A stretch of 56,069 nucleotides of DNA, from the NCBI GenBank assembly GCA_944321645.1, contig CALUMB010000007.1, forward strand, positions 1 to 56,069. The letters are read 5' to 3'. The first letter of the stretch is position 1. Each line of letters starts with the position of its first letter. The notes below the pieces were generated by a model. It was not told the origin of the DNA and ran no database searches. It was given only the letters and a program-made list of their open reading frames with translations. The DNA comes from an uncultured Prevotella sp. (GTDB taxonomy: Bacteria > Bacteroidota > Bacteroidia > Bacteroidales > Bacteroidaceae). The position numbers were made by a program, and so were the translations under genes. Of the stretch, positions 45,002 to 52,770 are shown one piece after another.

Positions 45002-45415
45002 CTACCGCCTCGACATGAGGTAGTCGCGCAGTATTATCGTCGCGCTGATTTCGTCTACAAGCTCTTTGTTGCGCCTCGCCTTCTTGCCCAGCCCGCCGTC
45101 TATCATTGCCCGGTGGGCGAGCACCGACGTGAAACGCTCGTCGTAGTACACAATCGGTATGGCGGGCATGGCCTTGCGCCACCTCGCCACGAACTGGCTG
45201 ACGCGCCCCATGTTCTCGCTGGGCTGGCCGTTGGCCTGCCTCGGCTCACCTATCACGACAAGCTCGACCGCCTCGCGCGACACATAGTCGCGCAGGTAGT
45301 CGAACAGCTCGTGGGTGGCCACGGTGGCCAGCCCGCCCGGGACGATCTGCAAAGGGTCGGTCACGGCCAGGCCGGAGCGCTTCTTGCCGTAGTCGATGGA
45401 CAGGATACGTGCCAC
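45002..45415 (-). CDS. ruvX: RuvX/YqgF family RNase H-fold protein (rRNA maturation, putative Holliday junction resolvase)
   Basis: 137 residues with the family's opening ILSIDYGKKRSGLAVTDP, ELVVIGEPRQANGQ, and VYYDERFTSVLA near the end. It has an RNase H-like fold with catalytic aspartates. E. coli YqgF is essential and linked to 16S rRNA 5' processing. It starts with GTG at 45415, since GTGGCACGT encodes the conserved start and no ATG fits. It leads the ruvX-def-TPR unit, after the SPOR lipoprotein gene (21 bp). Confidence 0.93.
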   Translation of the reverse strand: MARILSIDYGKKRSGLAVTDPLQIVPGGLATVATHELFDYLRDYVSREAVELVVIGEPRQANGQPSENMGRVSQFVARWRKAMPAIPIVYYDERFTSVLAHRAMIDGGLGKKARRNKELVDEISATIILRDYLMSRR

Positions 45416-45436
45416 CGCCTCTATCCTCTCATTATA

Positions 45437-45931
45437 TTATTGTGCATTGTAAAGGAGCCAAGCGTCGGGGTACTGCGCACGGAACTCGTTGCGGCTGGCT
45501 GCGGCGTCGGCCTTGTTGTCGAACGTCGTGGCCACCACGCGGTACATATTGCGCGCGTCGTTCTTCACCACCTGCGCGTCGTAGCCGGCGTCGCGCAGCT
45601 TCTGCTGCAGCCCGTCGGCGTTGGTCTTGAGCGAGAACGAGCCGACCACCACGCTGAAAGCCTTGAGTCCGCTGCCGTTGACGAGCGACACCTTCTCCTC
45701 GCGCACCTGCACGTTGTCCACGTTGTCCACCACGTTAGCGTCGGCTGGTTTCTCCACGAGCGGCGCGACCACGTTTGCCTGCGGCTGCGTGGCTGCGGGC
45801 GGGGTCTGCTGGGCTGTCTCCTGGGCCTTGGCCTTCTCGTATGCCTTCTTGTATGCACTCTCGCTCGACTTGCAGCCGGTGAAAGCCATTGCCGCGCACA
45901 ATCCCGCGCATAACACCATATACTTCTTCAT
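45437..45931 (-). CDS. SPOR-domain lipoprotein
   Basis: 164 residues from ATG 45931. The lipoprotein signal is MKKYMVLCAGLCAAMAFTGC. A proline/alanine-rich linker (about 35-85) leads to a C-terminal SPOR domain (LKAFSVVVGSFSLKTNADGL on), which binds denuded peptidoglycan at the division site. Expected on the periplasmic face of a membrane. A near-consensus TAACTTCG on the minus strand (45983-45990) may be its -7 element. Confidence 0.87.
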   Translation of the reverse strand: MKKYMVLCAGLCAAMAFTGCKSSESAYKKAYEKAKAQETAQQTPPAATQPQANVVAPLVEKPADANVVDNVDNVQVREEKVSLVNGSGLKAFSVVVGSFSLKTNADGLQQKLRDAGYDAQVVKNDARNMYRVVATTFDNKADAAASRNEFRAQYPDAWLLYNAQ

Positions 45932-46105
45932 TTCAATCAAACAATTAAATTAAACTTCCGATTTTGAATGTAAATATTTGTGCGAAGTTACAAAATATCG
46001 GGCAAACATGAAGCCGCAAACCGCATAAAGTTTGTTAAATGAAGCAAACGGCGGCGTTTTAACAAAAAATGATAATAAAAAAGCGTGCGTTCAAAAAAAC
46101 TTTCC

Positions 46106-46113
46106 TATCTTTG
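46106..46113 (+). promoter_or_regulatory. -7 element of the YtxH/holin-like operon
   Basis: TATCTTTG matches TAnnTTTG. The leader of about 100 nt is very GC-rich and structured, including the perfect palindrome GCACCATGGTGC (46135-46146), then turns AT-rich before the ATG at 46221. Confidence 0.6.
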
Positions 46114-46220
46114 CATTTAGACAACCGCCGCGGCGCACCATGGTGCCAGCCGCGCCTGACGCGCCGCCGGGCGGCCGCAAAATTGAGTTTATTTATTGTT
46201 TAATTTAAAATGTAATAGTT

Positions 46221-46433
46221 ATGAAGAGTTTAGGCTATATCAGCGCATTCCTCGGCGGAGCCATCGCCGGTGCGGCATTGGGTCTCCTGCTGGCCCCGGA
46301 GAACGGCAAGGACACACGCAGCAAGATCAAGACCGCAGTGGACGATTTCTGCGAGAAGTACAACATCAACCTTAACCGCAAGCAGAAGGAAGAGCTGGCC
46401 GACAATATGCAGGAAGCTGCAGAGGAAGTATAA
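46221..46433 (+). CDS. YtxH domain protein
   Basis: 70 residues. A glycine-rich membrane-anchoring segment with the family signature (FLGGAIAGAALGLLLAPENG) is followed by a charged helical tail (TRSKIKTAVDDFCEKYNINL). YtxH proteins are small envelope proteins, often stress-induced. First gene of a three-gene unit with a holin-X-like protein and a small unknown protein. Confidence 0.88.
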   Translation: MKSLGYISAFLGGAIAGAALGLLLAPENGKDTRSKIKTAVDDFCEKYNINLNRKQKEELADNMQEAAEEV

Positions 46434-46473
46434 GGGCGGGGGCTTACGCGCCAACAACTGACAAACAAACCTT

Positions 46474-46824
46474 ATGCTATCAAGCGACAAGAACATCGAG
46501 TCGTTAGGTCGGCTCATAGAAACCCTTAAGGACTACATCGGGCTTCAGGCTGAATACCTGAAGCTCGATGTGGTCGAGAAGTTCGTCCGCCTGGCCACGG
46601 TGCTGGCGGTTGGCGCCATCATGCTTGTGCTGGCGCTGGCCGTTGTGTTCTACCTCTCGTTTGCGATGGTGTATTGGCTCGAGCCGGCCACGGGCGTGGC
46701 GTGCGCCTTTGCCATAGTGGCCGCAGTGCTGCTCCTGCTGCTGCTCATCGTGTATGCGCTGCGCAAGCCGCTGATTATGAGGCCACTCGTGAAGTTCATC
46801 GCAAGCATCCTGCTAAGCAAATGA
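46474..46824 (+). CDS. Holin-X/phage-holin-family small membrane protein
   Basis: 116 residues. An N-terminal amphipathic helix (SLGRLIETLKDYIGLQAEYL) precedes two membrane helices (about 43-65 and 70-95) and a basic end. This is the pattern of the putative Actinobacterial Holin-X / phage holin families that occur with YtxH genes in Bacteroidota. There is no phage context, so lysis is unlikely. Likely an inner-membrane partner of the neighbouring YtxH protein. Confidence 0.8.
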   Translation: MLSSDKNIESLGRLIETLKDYIGLQAEYLKLDVVEKFVRLATVLAVGAIMLVLALAVVFYLSFAMVYWLEPATGVACAFAIVAAVLLLLLLIVYALRKPLIMRPLVKFIASILLSK

Positions 46825-46844
46825 CGCTCTAAAAACAACCAGAC

Positions 46845-47105
46845 ATGGCCAACAACAACCAGACATACCACACGCTTGCCGACATACAGGCACGCAAGGG
46901 CGAACTGCGGAACGCCATCGACAAGAAAGGCGAACAGATAGGCACGCTGTGGAACGGGCTATTCACGCCAAGCAAGGCAAACACAAGGGGCGAACTTGTG
47001 GCCAACCTGATAAGCAACGGCATAACGGCTTTCGACACTTTCATGCTCGTGAGGAAGCTGATGGGCAAATACGGCGGCCTGTTCAAGGGCAGGAAGAAAC
47101 GTTAG
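46845..47105 (+). CDS. Small protein of unknown function, third gene of the YtxH unit
   Basis: 86 residues, no family recognised. It has a charged N-terminus (LADIQARKGELRNAIDKKGE), a motif LWNGLFTPSKANTRGELVAN, and a weakly hydrophobic stretch (NGITAFDTFMLVRKLMGKYG) with a basic end (KGRKKR). It starts 20 bp past the holin-like gene. A terminator follows at 47173-47208. Probably membrane-associated with its two neighbours (inference). Confidence 0.72.
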   Translation: MANNNQTYHTLADIQARKGELRNAIDKKGEQIGTLWNGLFTPSKANTRGELVANLISNGITAFDTFMLVRKLMGKYGGLFKGRKKR

Positions 47106-47172
47106 CCCGACGCACTTGCCCCGCAGCGGCAGGGCGCGAAGCATGCGCCACGCCAAGCCAAAGCCAACCTCG

Positions 47173-47208
47173 CAACGCACGCCGCATAGTGCGCTGCGTT
47201 GTTTTTTT
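47173..47208 (+). terminator. Intrinsic terminator of the YtxH operon
   Basis: CAACGCA (47173-47179) pairs with TGCGTTG (47195-47201), extended inside by GCA/TGC, followed by seven T (47202-47208). It lies 67 bp past the last stop codon. Confidence 0.8.
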
Positions 47209-47234
47209 ATGCAGCCGGACCTGCATAAAAAAAC
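47201..47234. repeat. Perfect 14-bp inverted repeat overlapping the terminator
   Basis: GTTTTTTTATGCAG (47201-47214) and CTGCATAAAAAAAC (47221-47234) are exact complements around CCGGAC. The T-run is on the left arm and the A-run on the right, the reverse of a normal bidirectional terminator. It would pair with the U-run of the preceding terminator. Confidence 0.7.
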
Positions 47235-47278
47235 ATCGTCGGCAGTACCATGCGCCAGCCAGAGCCGTTCCGCTTTCC

Positions 47279-47366
47279 AAAACGTGCCGTTTTGGAGCCT
47301 AAAACGGCACATTTCGCATCCTAAAACGACCTGTTTTGAAACGCAAAACGGCACGTTTTGCAAACT
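47279..47366 (+). repeat. 4 x 22-bp palindromic array, copy E
   Basis: Units at 47279, 47301, 47323 and 47345, each AAAAC....GTTT-like, with a decayed fifth unit before them (47257). Units 1 and 2 form a hairpin with 15-nt arms and 7-nt loop. It is in the 524-bp gap between the YtxH unit and the thioredoxin-like gene. I cannot extend E to the full 415-bp element. The remainder (47367-47592) shows nothing I can name. Confidence 0.8.
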
Positions 47367-47592
47367 CGCTGACTATCAATCAATTACAAAAGCGGCGCAA
47401 ACCAGCCCATAACCAAGCCGCAAACGCTCCCACACTCTATATTTATGCAGTTTCGGCCAAGCCGGGACGATGCCTCGGCAACACCAGCCATACCACCCGG
47501 CTTGGCATTACGCACCGCCCCGGCCTGCGTTAAAAAAAACTAAGCACATAGTTAATTTAGAGGCTATCCACTGCCGACAGGCTATTATTAGC

Positions 47593-47600
47593 TAACTTTG
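47593..47600 (+). promoter_or_regulatory. -7 element for the thioredoxin-like gene
   Basis: TAACTTTG, 30 bp before the ATG at 47630; no clear -33 element. Confidence 0.55.
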
Positions 47601-47629
47601 CGGATGTATAACCCAAAAATTCAGCACAC

Positions 47630-49576
47630 ATGAACAGACTTACAGCGACAATCACACTCGCCATCGCGCTGCTGCAAACGGCGGCGGCCGGAATACAGCA
47701 AAGCGGCGAAAAGCTGCTGCGCGACGACGCCACGGGCGAATGGCTCATAGGCTTCTTCCCCGATTATGCCGTCTACGACAACCGTTTCTGGCAGTACGCA
47801 GCCCGCGACGGCGACAGCATGACGCTCTGCTGCGGCGGCGACACCATCGGCGTGAGCCTCGCCCAGGGCAGCGTGGAGATAGGCGGCAGGAGCCACAAGT
47901 GCTCCGAGCTGACGGGGAGCACCGTGCCTTATTACCCCGAGGCCGACCCCACGCCGTTCACAGACCGTATTCCCCCGAGGCTCGACAGCGTCACCGTGAG
48001 GTTCATCATGCCCAAGGGCAGCGGCATGGACGGGGCGGAGCTGAGCTACAACAAGTTTTTCAACAATTCCGAGAGTATCTACATCATCCCCGACAGCACG
48101 GGCCGCGCCGAGGTGACGCTGCCCGCACCGTGCACGAAGGAGCTGACGATGCAACTCCTCGACCGCCGTGGCCGCGGGTGGACGTTCATACCGCTCTACC
48201 CCGAGCCAGGCGACACCGTCACGGCATACATCGACCACCGCCGCGGCAGGTACTTCATCATGGGCAGCAACGCCCGCCTCTCCAACGAGCTGCTGTGCGC
48301 ACCCGACCCGAAGAAAGTCCACGTTCCCTACAACGAAAACCGGCGGCTTACGCCCGAGGGTTATATCGGCAAGGCCGGGAAAATGCTCTCCGAGAGCCTC
48401 GCCCAGACCGACTCCATAGCCCGTCGGCACCCCACGCTCTCGGCAAAGTGGGCTGCCCTGCAACGCGCAAAGGCCCGCAACGCCTTTGCCTACGGCCTCA
48501 CGCAGAATGCCTACAACCGCCCGAAGACGGATATTCTCGGCCTTCCCACGGACACGCTCATGCGCGGCGGATACTTCAACCCCACCGTGCCGTTCATGGC
48601 CGACGACGATATGCTCTGCATCTTTGCCGACTATGTAGGCCTCACGAGGCTGGCCGGGCAAGGCTCCACGCCGCACCTGCTGCGCAAGGCTGCCCACGAA
48701 CTTGGGCGCGAGGGGCAGCTCAGCCTCACCGACGCAGAGCTGGCGCTGATAGAAGAGGCTGTGGCGATAGACAGCGTTACGGCATCCATGCCGGCCGACT
48801 CGGCGCAACGGTACTACAAGGAGCACATGGACGTGCTCAAGGCCGCAGGCGCACTCTACTACAAACCGGCCATAAACAAATGGTTCCGCACTGAAAATGC
48901 CAAGGGGCAGATGCGCATCATCAGCGGCATGGGCCTCGACCGCCTCACCGAGGACATGGCCCTTGCGTGGCTCTTCGTCACCGACCTCGAGAACACGGGC
49001 GAGAGCTTCACGCCAGAACTCACCGCCATGGTTGAGCAAAACGTGGCCACGCCCGCGCTGCGCGACTACATCTTCGCCTGCAACAAGGAGTTTGCCGACT
49101 ACGCCAACGCTGCGCCCGCACAGGCGGCGCAGCCCGCCGACACGGCCAGGCTGGCCACGCTGACCGACGGCAAGGAGATACTCGACTGCATAACCGCCCC
49201 ATACCGCGGCCGGATAATCTACGTCGATGTGTGGGGAACGTGGTGCGTGCCGTGCAAGGAGGAGATGAAGCACGTGCCTGAAATGAAGAAAGCGCTTGAA
49301 GGCATGGACGTGGTCTACCTCTACCTCTGCTCGCGCTCCAGCGACGAGTCGTGGCGCGCCAACATAGCCCGCTTCGGCCTCGGCGGCAACGACTGCCGCC
49401 ACTACAACCTGCCGCAGGCGCAGCAGGCCGCCGTCGAGGCGGTGCTCGGCGTCGGCGGCTACCCAACGTACAGGGTCATCGACCGCCAGGGGCGCATAGT
49501 GCCAGGCAGGCCGCCGCGCCCATCGGACCCCTACGGGCTGAAGGAGTACATCAAGAAGATTGCCGCCGGGCAATGA
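47630..49576 (+). CDS. Secreted thioredoxin-fold (TlpA/AhpC-like) protein
   Basis: 648 residues. A signal peptide (MNRLTATITLAIALLQTAAA) is followed by a long N-terminal region of about 480 residues with no family I recognise. A C-terminal thioredoxin fold begins at IIYVDVWGTWCVPCKEEMKH, with active-site WCVPC and the cis-proline stretch GVGGYPTYRVID. It resembles TlpA/ResA-type reductases, which are often fused in Bacteroidales to large periplasmic N-terminal domains. It would work in the periplasm on disulfides; no partner gene is adjacent. Confidence 0.85.
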   Translation: MNRLTATITLAIALLQTAAAGIQQSGEKLLRDDATGEWLIGFFPDYAVYDNRFWQYAARDGDSMTLCCGGDTIGVSLAQGSVEIGGRSHKCSELTGSTVPYYPEADPTPFTDRIPPRLDSVTVRFIMPKGSGMDGAELSYNKFFNNSESIYIIPDSTGRAEVTLPAPCTKELTMQLLDRRGRGWTFIPLYPEPGDTVTAYIDHRRGRYFIMGSNARLSNELLCAPDPKKVHVPYNENRRLTPEGYIGKAGKMLSESLAQTDSIARRHPTLSAKWAALQRAKARNAFAYGLTQNAYNRPKTDILGLPTDTLMRGGYFNPTVPFMADDDMLCIFADYVGLTRLAGQGSTPHLLRKAAHELGREGQLSLTDAELALIEEAVAIDSVTASMPADSAQRYYKEHMDVLKAAGALYYKPAINKWFRTENAKGQMRIISGMGLDRLTEDMALAWLFVTDLENTGESFTPELTAMVEQNVATPALRDYIFACNKEFADYANAAPAQAAQPADTARLATLTDGKEILDCITAPYRGRIIYVDVWGTWCVPCKEEMKHVPEMKKALEGMDVVYLYLCSRSSDESWRANIARFGLGGNDCRHYNLPQAQQAAVEAVLGVGGYPTYRVIDRQGRIVPGRPPRPSDPYGLKEYIKKIAAGQ

Positions 49577-49671
49577 ACGAAAAACCCATTTAAGCTTTTC
49601 CCGAAAAGTTTTAGTGGGGTAAAAAAGCCGGAAAGGAGCCTTGCGGCCCCCGAAACAGGCCGGAAAGGCAC

Positions 49672-49696
49672 AAAAAAAGGAGTACCGCTGTACTCC
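49672..49696 (-). terminator. Terminator downstream of the murB / MBL unit
   Basis: On the minus strand a perfect 7-bp stem GGAGTAC/GTACTCC with a 4-nt loop (49679-49696) is followed by seven T (49678-49672). It lies about 160 bp past the MBL gene stop. On the plus strand the same stem precedes an AT-rich leader and a 15-codon frame (49727-49774). Confidence 0.65.
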
Positions 49697-49858
49697 AAAA
49701 CTTTTGTTAACCTTAAATCTAATACTATGAAAAACACTCCACAAATATACAAAATACTTCCCAATGCGCAATGAAAAGCGCACGGCACTTGCCAGATTTT
49801 AACCTCATTTAAGCAAACGGACGGTAAAAGCAGCCCAATTTTAACGGTATGCCGCCCC

Positions 49859-50620
49859 CTACCACTCCACCGCCTGGCCATCGTAAGCCAGCTCGAAGCC
49901 CTCCGGCAGCCTGCCGCTGGCCTCGGCGTGCAGCCCGATGTGGTGGCAGGAGTGCACCAGCAGCGTGCGCCTCGCGCCTACCCTGCGCGAAAAGGCTATG
50001 GCGTCGGCCACCAGGTGGTGTGAATGGTGCTCGCGCTCAAAGCGCAGGGCGTTGACCACCAAGACCTCGACCCCGCCGAGGTATGGCAGCTCCGCGTCGG
50101 CAATAGACTTCATGTCGGTAATGTATGCCAGCCGGCCAAAGCGGTAGCCAAGTATTGGAAGGTTGCCGTGCATCACCTCCACCGGCATCACGTCTATGTC
50201 GCCAATGCGCAGCAGCCTATGCGGCTCTATCACCATGAGGCGCACGTCAGGCACCCCGGGGTACTTGTCTTTGTCGAAGCAATACGGTATGTTGTGCTTA
50301 ACGCAGTCTGCCGTGATGCGGTTGGCATACATATCCACGCCGCCGAACTTGCAGAAGGGGCGCAGGTCGTCAATCCCGCCCACGTGGTCGTAGTGCGAGT
50401 GGGTGAGCAGCACGGCATCGATGCGCCCGAACGGCAGCGCCAGCGCCTGCTGCCTGAAGTCGGGTCCGCAGTCCACGAGTATGCGCGTGGTGCCGCTTTC
50501 CACCAGCACCGAACTGCGCAGGCGGCGGTCTTTGGGGTCGGCACTCGTGCAGGCGGGGCAGGTGCAGCCTATCATAGGCGTGCCGAAGCTGCCGCCGGTG
50601 CCAAGGAACGTGAGCCTCAT
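49859..50620 (-). CDS. MBL-fold metal-dependent hydrolase (PhnP-like)
   Basis: 253 residues from ATG 50620. The metallo-beta-lactamase metal motif is THSHYDHVGG, with later ligands in VMHGNLP, TDMKS and HSCHHIG. A Cys-rich loop IGCTCPACTSADPKDRRLRS near the N-terminus is typical of the PhnP-like branch (phosphodiesterases). Its start overlaps the murB stop by 4 bp (ATGA), so the two are translated together. Substrate unknown; cyclic phosphodiester cleavage is a family-based guess. Confidence 0.87.
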   Translation of the reverse strand: MRLTFLGTGGSFGTPMIGCTCPACTSADPKDRRLRSSVLVESGTTRILVDCGPDFRQQALALPFGRIDAVLLTHSHYDHVGGIDDLRPFCKFGGVDMYANRITADCVKHNIPYCFDKDKYPGVPDVRLMVIEPHRLLRIGDIDVMPVEVMHGNLPILGYRFGRLAYITDMKSIADAELPYLGGVEVLVVNALRFEREHHSHHLVADAIAFSRRVGARRTLLVHSCHHIGLHAEASGRLPEGFELAYDGQAVEW

Positions 50621-51630
50621 AGGATGTTGACCTCCGGCGAAATCCTTATGCCAAACTTGCCGTACACGTCGGCCACAATCGCCTCGCACAGCCGCAGCAC
50701 GTCTTGCCCGGTGGCACCGCCGAGGTTGACCAGCACGAGGGCCTGCTTAGCGTGTACCCCGGCGCGGCCGAGCGAGCGTCCTTTCCACCCGCACTGCTCT
50801 ATGAGCCAGCCTGCGGGAATCTTCTCGCGGCCGCCGTCTACGGTGTAGTGAGGCATTCCCGGATACTGCGCGGCAAGCTCTTCGTACTTGCCGCGCCCCA
50901 CCACGGGATTCATGAAGAAGCTGCCGGCGTTGCCCGCCACCTTCGGGTCGGGCAGCTTAGAGTTGCGTATGTCGATTACCACCTGCCGCAACTGCGCAGC
51001 TGTAGGCTCGCCCACGCCGCGCCCCTGCAGCTCGGCGCGTATGTTGCCGTAGTCGAGGCAAGGGCGGAACTCCTTGCTGAGGCGGTAGGTGACGTGGGTG
51101 ATAATGTAGCGCCCGCGCCACTCGCCCTTGAACTTGCTGTGCCTGTAGGCGTAGCCGCAGTCTCCAACGCCGAACTTGACGGCCTTCCCGTCGGCCACGC
51201 CCACGGCCTCCACCTCGTGTATAATGTCCTTCGCCTCAACGCCATACGCGCCAATGTTCTGCACCGCGCTCGCGCCCACCTCGCCCGGAATGAGCGACAG
51301 GTTCTCGGCACCGTGCCACCCGTTGGCCACACACAAGGCCACGATGTCGTCCCATGTCTCGCCACTGCCCACGCGCAGCAGCACGCCGCCGGCGCAGTCG
51401 GTGCATTCCACTCCCTTGATGGCGGAGTGCAGCACGGTGCCGGCAAAGTCGCCCGTGAACAGAAGGTTGCTGCCGCCGCCAATCGCCAAGAGCGGGCGGT
51501 CGGCCTCTGTTAGCGCGGCCAGAGCGGCCCTAAGCTCGGCCACGGAGCCGAACTCGACGAAACGCCGGCACGCAGCCGCTATGCCAAACGTGTTGTGGGC
51601 GGTGAGGTCGTAATCTCTAATGTCTTTCAT
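50617..51630 (-). CDS. murB: UDP-N-acetylenolpyruvoylglucosamine reductase
   Basis: 337 residues from ATG 51630, type I MurB. FAD-binding LAIGGGSNLLFTGDFAGTVL, SLIPGEVGASAVQNIGAYGVE, YRHSKFKG and the late AGWLIEQCGWKGRSLG are diagnostic. The NADPH-side serine is in GNAGSFFMNPV. It makes UDP-MurNAc for peptidoglycan in the cytoplasm. The N-terminus KDIRDYDLTAHNTFGI matches the family, so longer upstream starts are not used. Confidence 0.95.
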   Translation of the reverse strand: MKDIRDYDLTAHNTFGIAAACRRFVEFGSVAELRAALAALTEADRPLLAIGGGSNLLFTGDFAGTVLHSAIKGVECTDCAGGVLLRVGSGETWDDIVALCVANGWHGAENLSLIPGEVGASAVQNIGAYGVEAKDIIHEVEAVGVADGKAVKFGVGDCGYAYRHSKFKGEWRGRYIITHVTYRLSKEFRPCLDYGNIRAELQGRGVGEPTAAQLRQVVIDIRNSKLPDPKVAGNAGSFFMNPVVGRGKYEELAAQYPGMPHYTVDGGREKIPAGWLIEQCGWKGRSLGRAGVHAKQALVLVNLGGATGQDVLRLCEAIVADVYGKFGIRISPEVNIL

Positions 51631-51690
51631 AAGTAGCTGTCCAAAAATCGTTTTGAGGCAATGGCGCACAGCCGCAGGCAGTCCCGGCGG

Positions 51691-52533
51691 TTAAGCGGTG
51701 AGCTTAGTGAGCAGCCAGCGCCCACCCCTGCGCTCAAACACCATGTCAACTTCAAGCCCGTTGGATATGCCCCTTATCACGAACACCTTGCGGTCGCTCT
51801 CGGTGTAAGTCTGCCCGTAGATGATGTTGTAAATCATTTCCGACGGCATTTCAGAGGCAAAGTCGGGCCACATCTCGGGCGTTATCTCGCTCTCTGCCGT
51901 AGCGAAGTCGTCGTCGGGGTCGGCCCCGACATACACCACAGGGTTGGCGAGGCTGGCCACCTGGAAGGCGGAGTCGGTGGCAAAACGCTCGTAGAACCTA
52001 AGGAACGAGGCATTCTTGTTTTCGTAGAGGGGCTTATACGAAATGGCGGTCATCTTCCACAAGCCGCCAATCCGGTCGAAGAGATACTGCTTTACGGTCT
52101 TCTTCGCAAACGAAACTTTCTCTACCACCACATGAGCCACCGCCGTGTCCTTGACGAGTTCCATCTGCCGCTCGTCGTCGAAGATTAGGGTGTAGTAGCC
52201 CTGCCGCATGAAGAAGTGATCCATGCGCCAGTCGCCGCGCCCGACATATTCCTTCTTCCCGGCCACGTCTACGGGCAGCGGAAAGTTTATGCGGCTAAGC
52301 TGCAGCTTGCGGTTTGCCGCAAAATTGAAGAAGAAGTCGTCGAAAAGCTCGTCGGCCGCCTTCGGCATCGGCGTGGCGGAGATGAGCTGTTCCATCGTGT
52401 CCACGGGCGTGGTATCGGCCACCACGCTGTCCGAGTCGGCCGCCACTTCAGCATTGCTGTCGGCAACCTTGTTCCCCTTGCACGACGACATCAGCAAGAG
52501 GGAAGCGAAAAACGCCATCAAAAACCATTTCAT
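51691..52533 (-). CDS. DUF4348 lipoprotein
   Basis: 280 residues. The lipoprotein signal is MKWFLMAFFASLLLMSSC. An acidic linker (about 20-55) leads to a DUF4348-type domain of mixed strands (FDDFFFNFAANRKLQLSRIN to DMVFERRGGRWLLTKLTA). It should be anchored in the envelope. The function of the family is not known. A -7 element is upstream at 52570-52577, back to back with the pheS promoter. Confidence 0.82.
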   Translation of the reverse strand: MKWFLMAFFASLLLMSSCKGNKVADSNAEVAADSDSVVADTTPVDTMEQLISATPMPKAADELFDDFFFNFAANRKLQLSRINFPLPVDVAGKKEYVGRGDWRMDHFFMRQGYYTLIFDDERQMELVKDTAVAHVVVEKVSFAKKTVKQYLFDRIGGLWKMTAISYKPLYENKNASFLRFYERFATDSAFQVASLANPVVYVGADPDDDFATAESEITPEMWPDFASEMPSEMIYNIIYGQTYTESDRKVFVIRGISNGLEVDMVFERRGGRWLLTKLTA

Positions 52534-52569
52534 CTAACATCCGGGGTTGGCCCGTCTCTCAAATTTCGG

Positions 52570-52577
52570 CAAAAGTA
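52570..52577 (-). promoter_or_regulatory. -7 element for the DUF4348 gene
   Basis: TACTTTTG on the minus strand, 36 bp before the ATG at 52533. Confidence 0.55.
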
Positions 52578-52620
52578 CAACTTTATTTTTATATCTTGCA
52601 CAGTTTTACCGCAAAAATAT

Positions 52621-52628
52621 TACCTTTG
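52621..52628 (+). promoter_or_regulatory. -7 element of pheS with structured leader
   Basis: TACCTTTG begins a leader of about 135 nt that is GC-rich. GTGGCTTGGC (52672-52681) can pair with GCCAAG plus CCAC (52698-52709, 2-nt bulge). No T-box or phenylalanine leader peptide is seen. Confidence 0.55.
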
Positions 52629-52770
52629 CAGCAAAAAATAGGACAGAGGCCCGCTTGCCGCAAGCCCGGCCGTGGCTTGGCCGCCACAATGCGCGGAGCC
52701 AAGGGCCACGCCGCCGCAGGCGACCCACCGGCAAGGGGCGGAAAGGCGACAAACATACATTATTTAAGTT

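Noticed and set aside
46474..46824. Prophage holin
   Set aside because: No endolysin, capsid or integrase nearby; the YtxH pairing points to a cellular envelope module.
47621..49783. 720-codon open frame antisense to the thioredoxin-like gene
   Set aside because: Same GC-bias effect. The plus-strand protein has a signal peptide and a recognisable active site.
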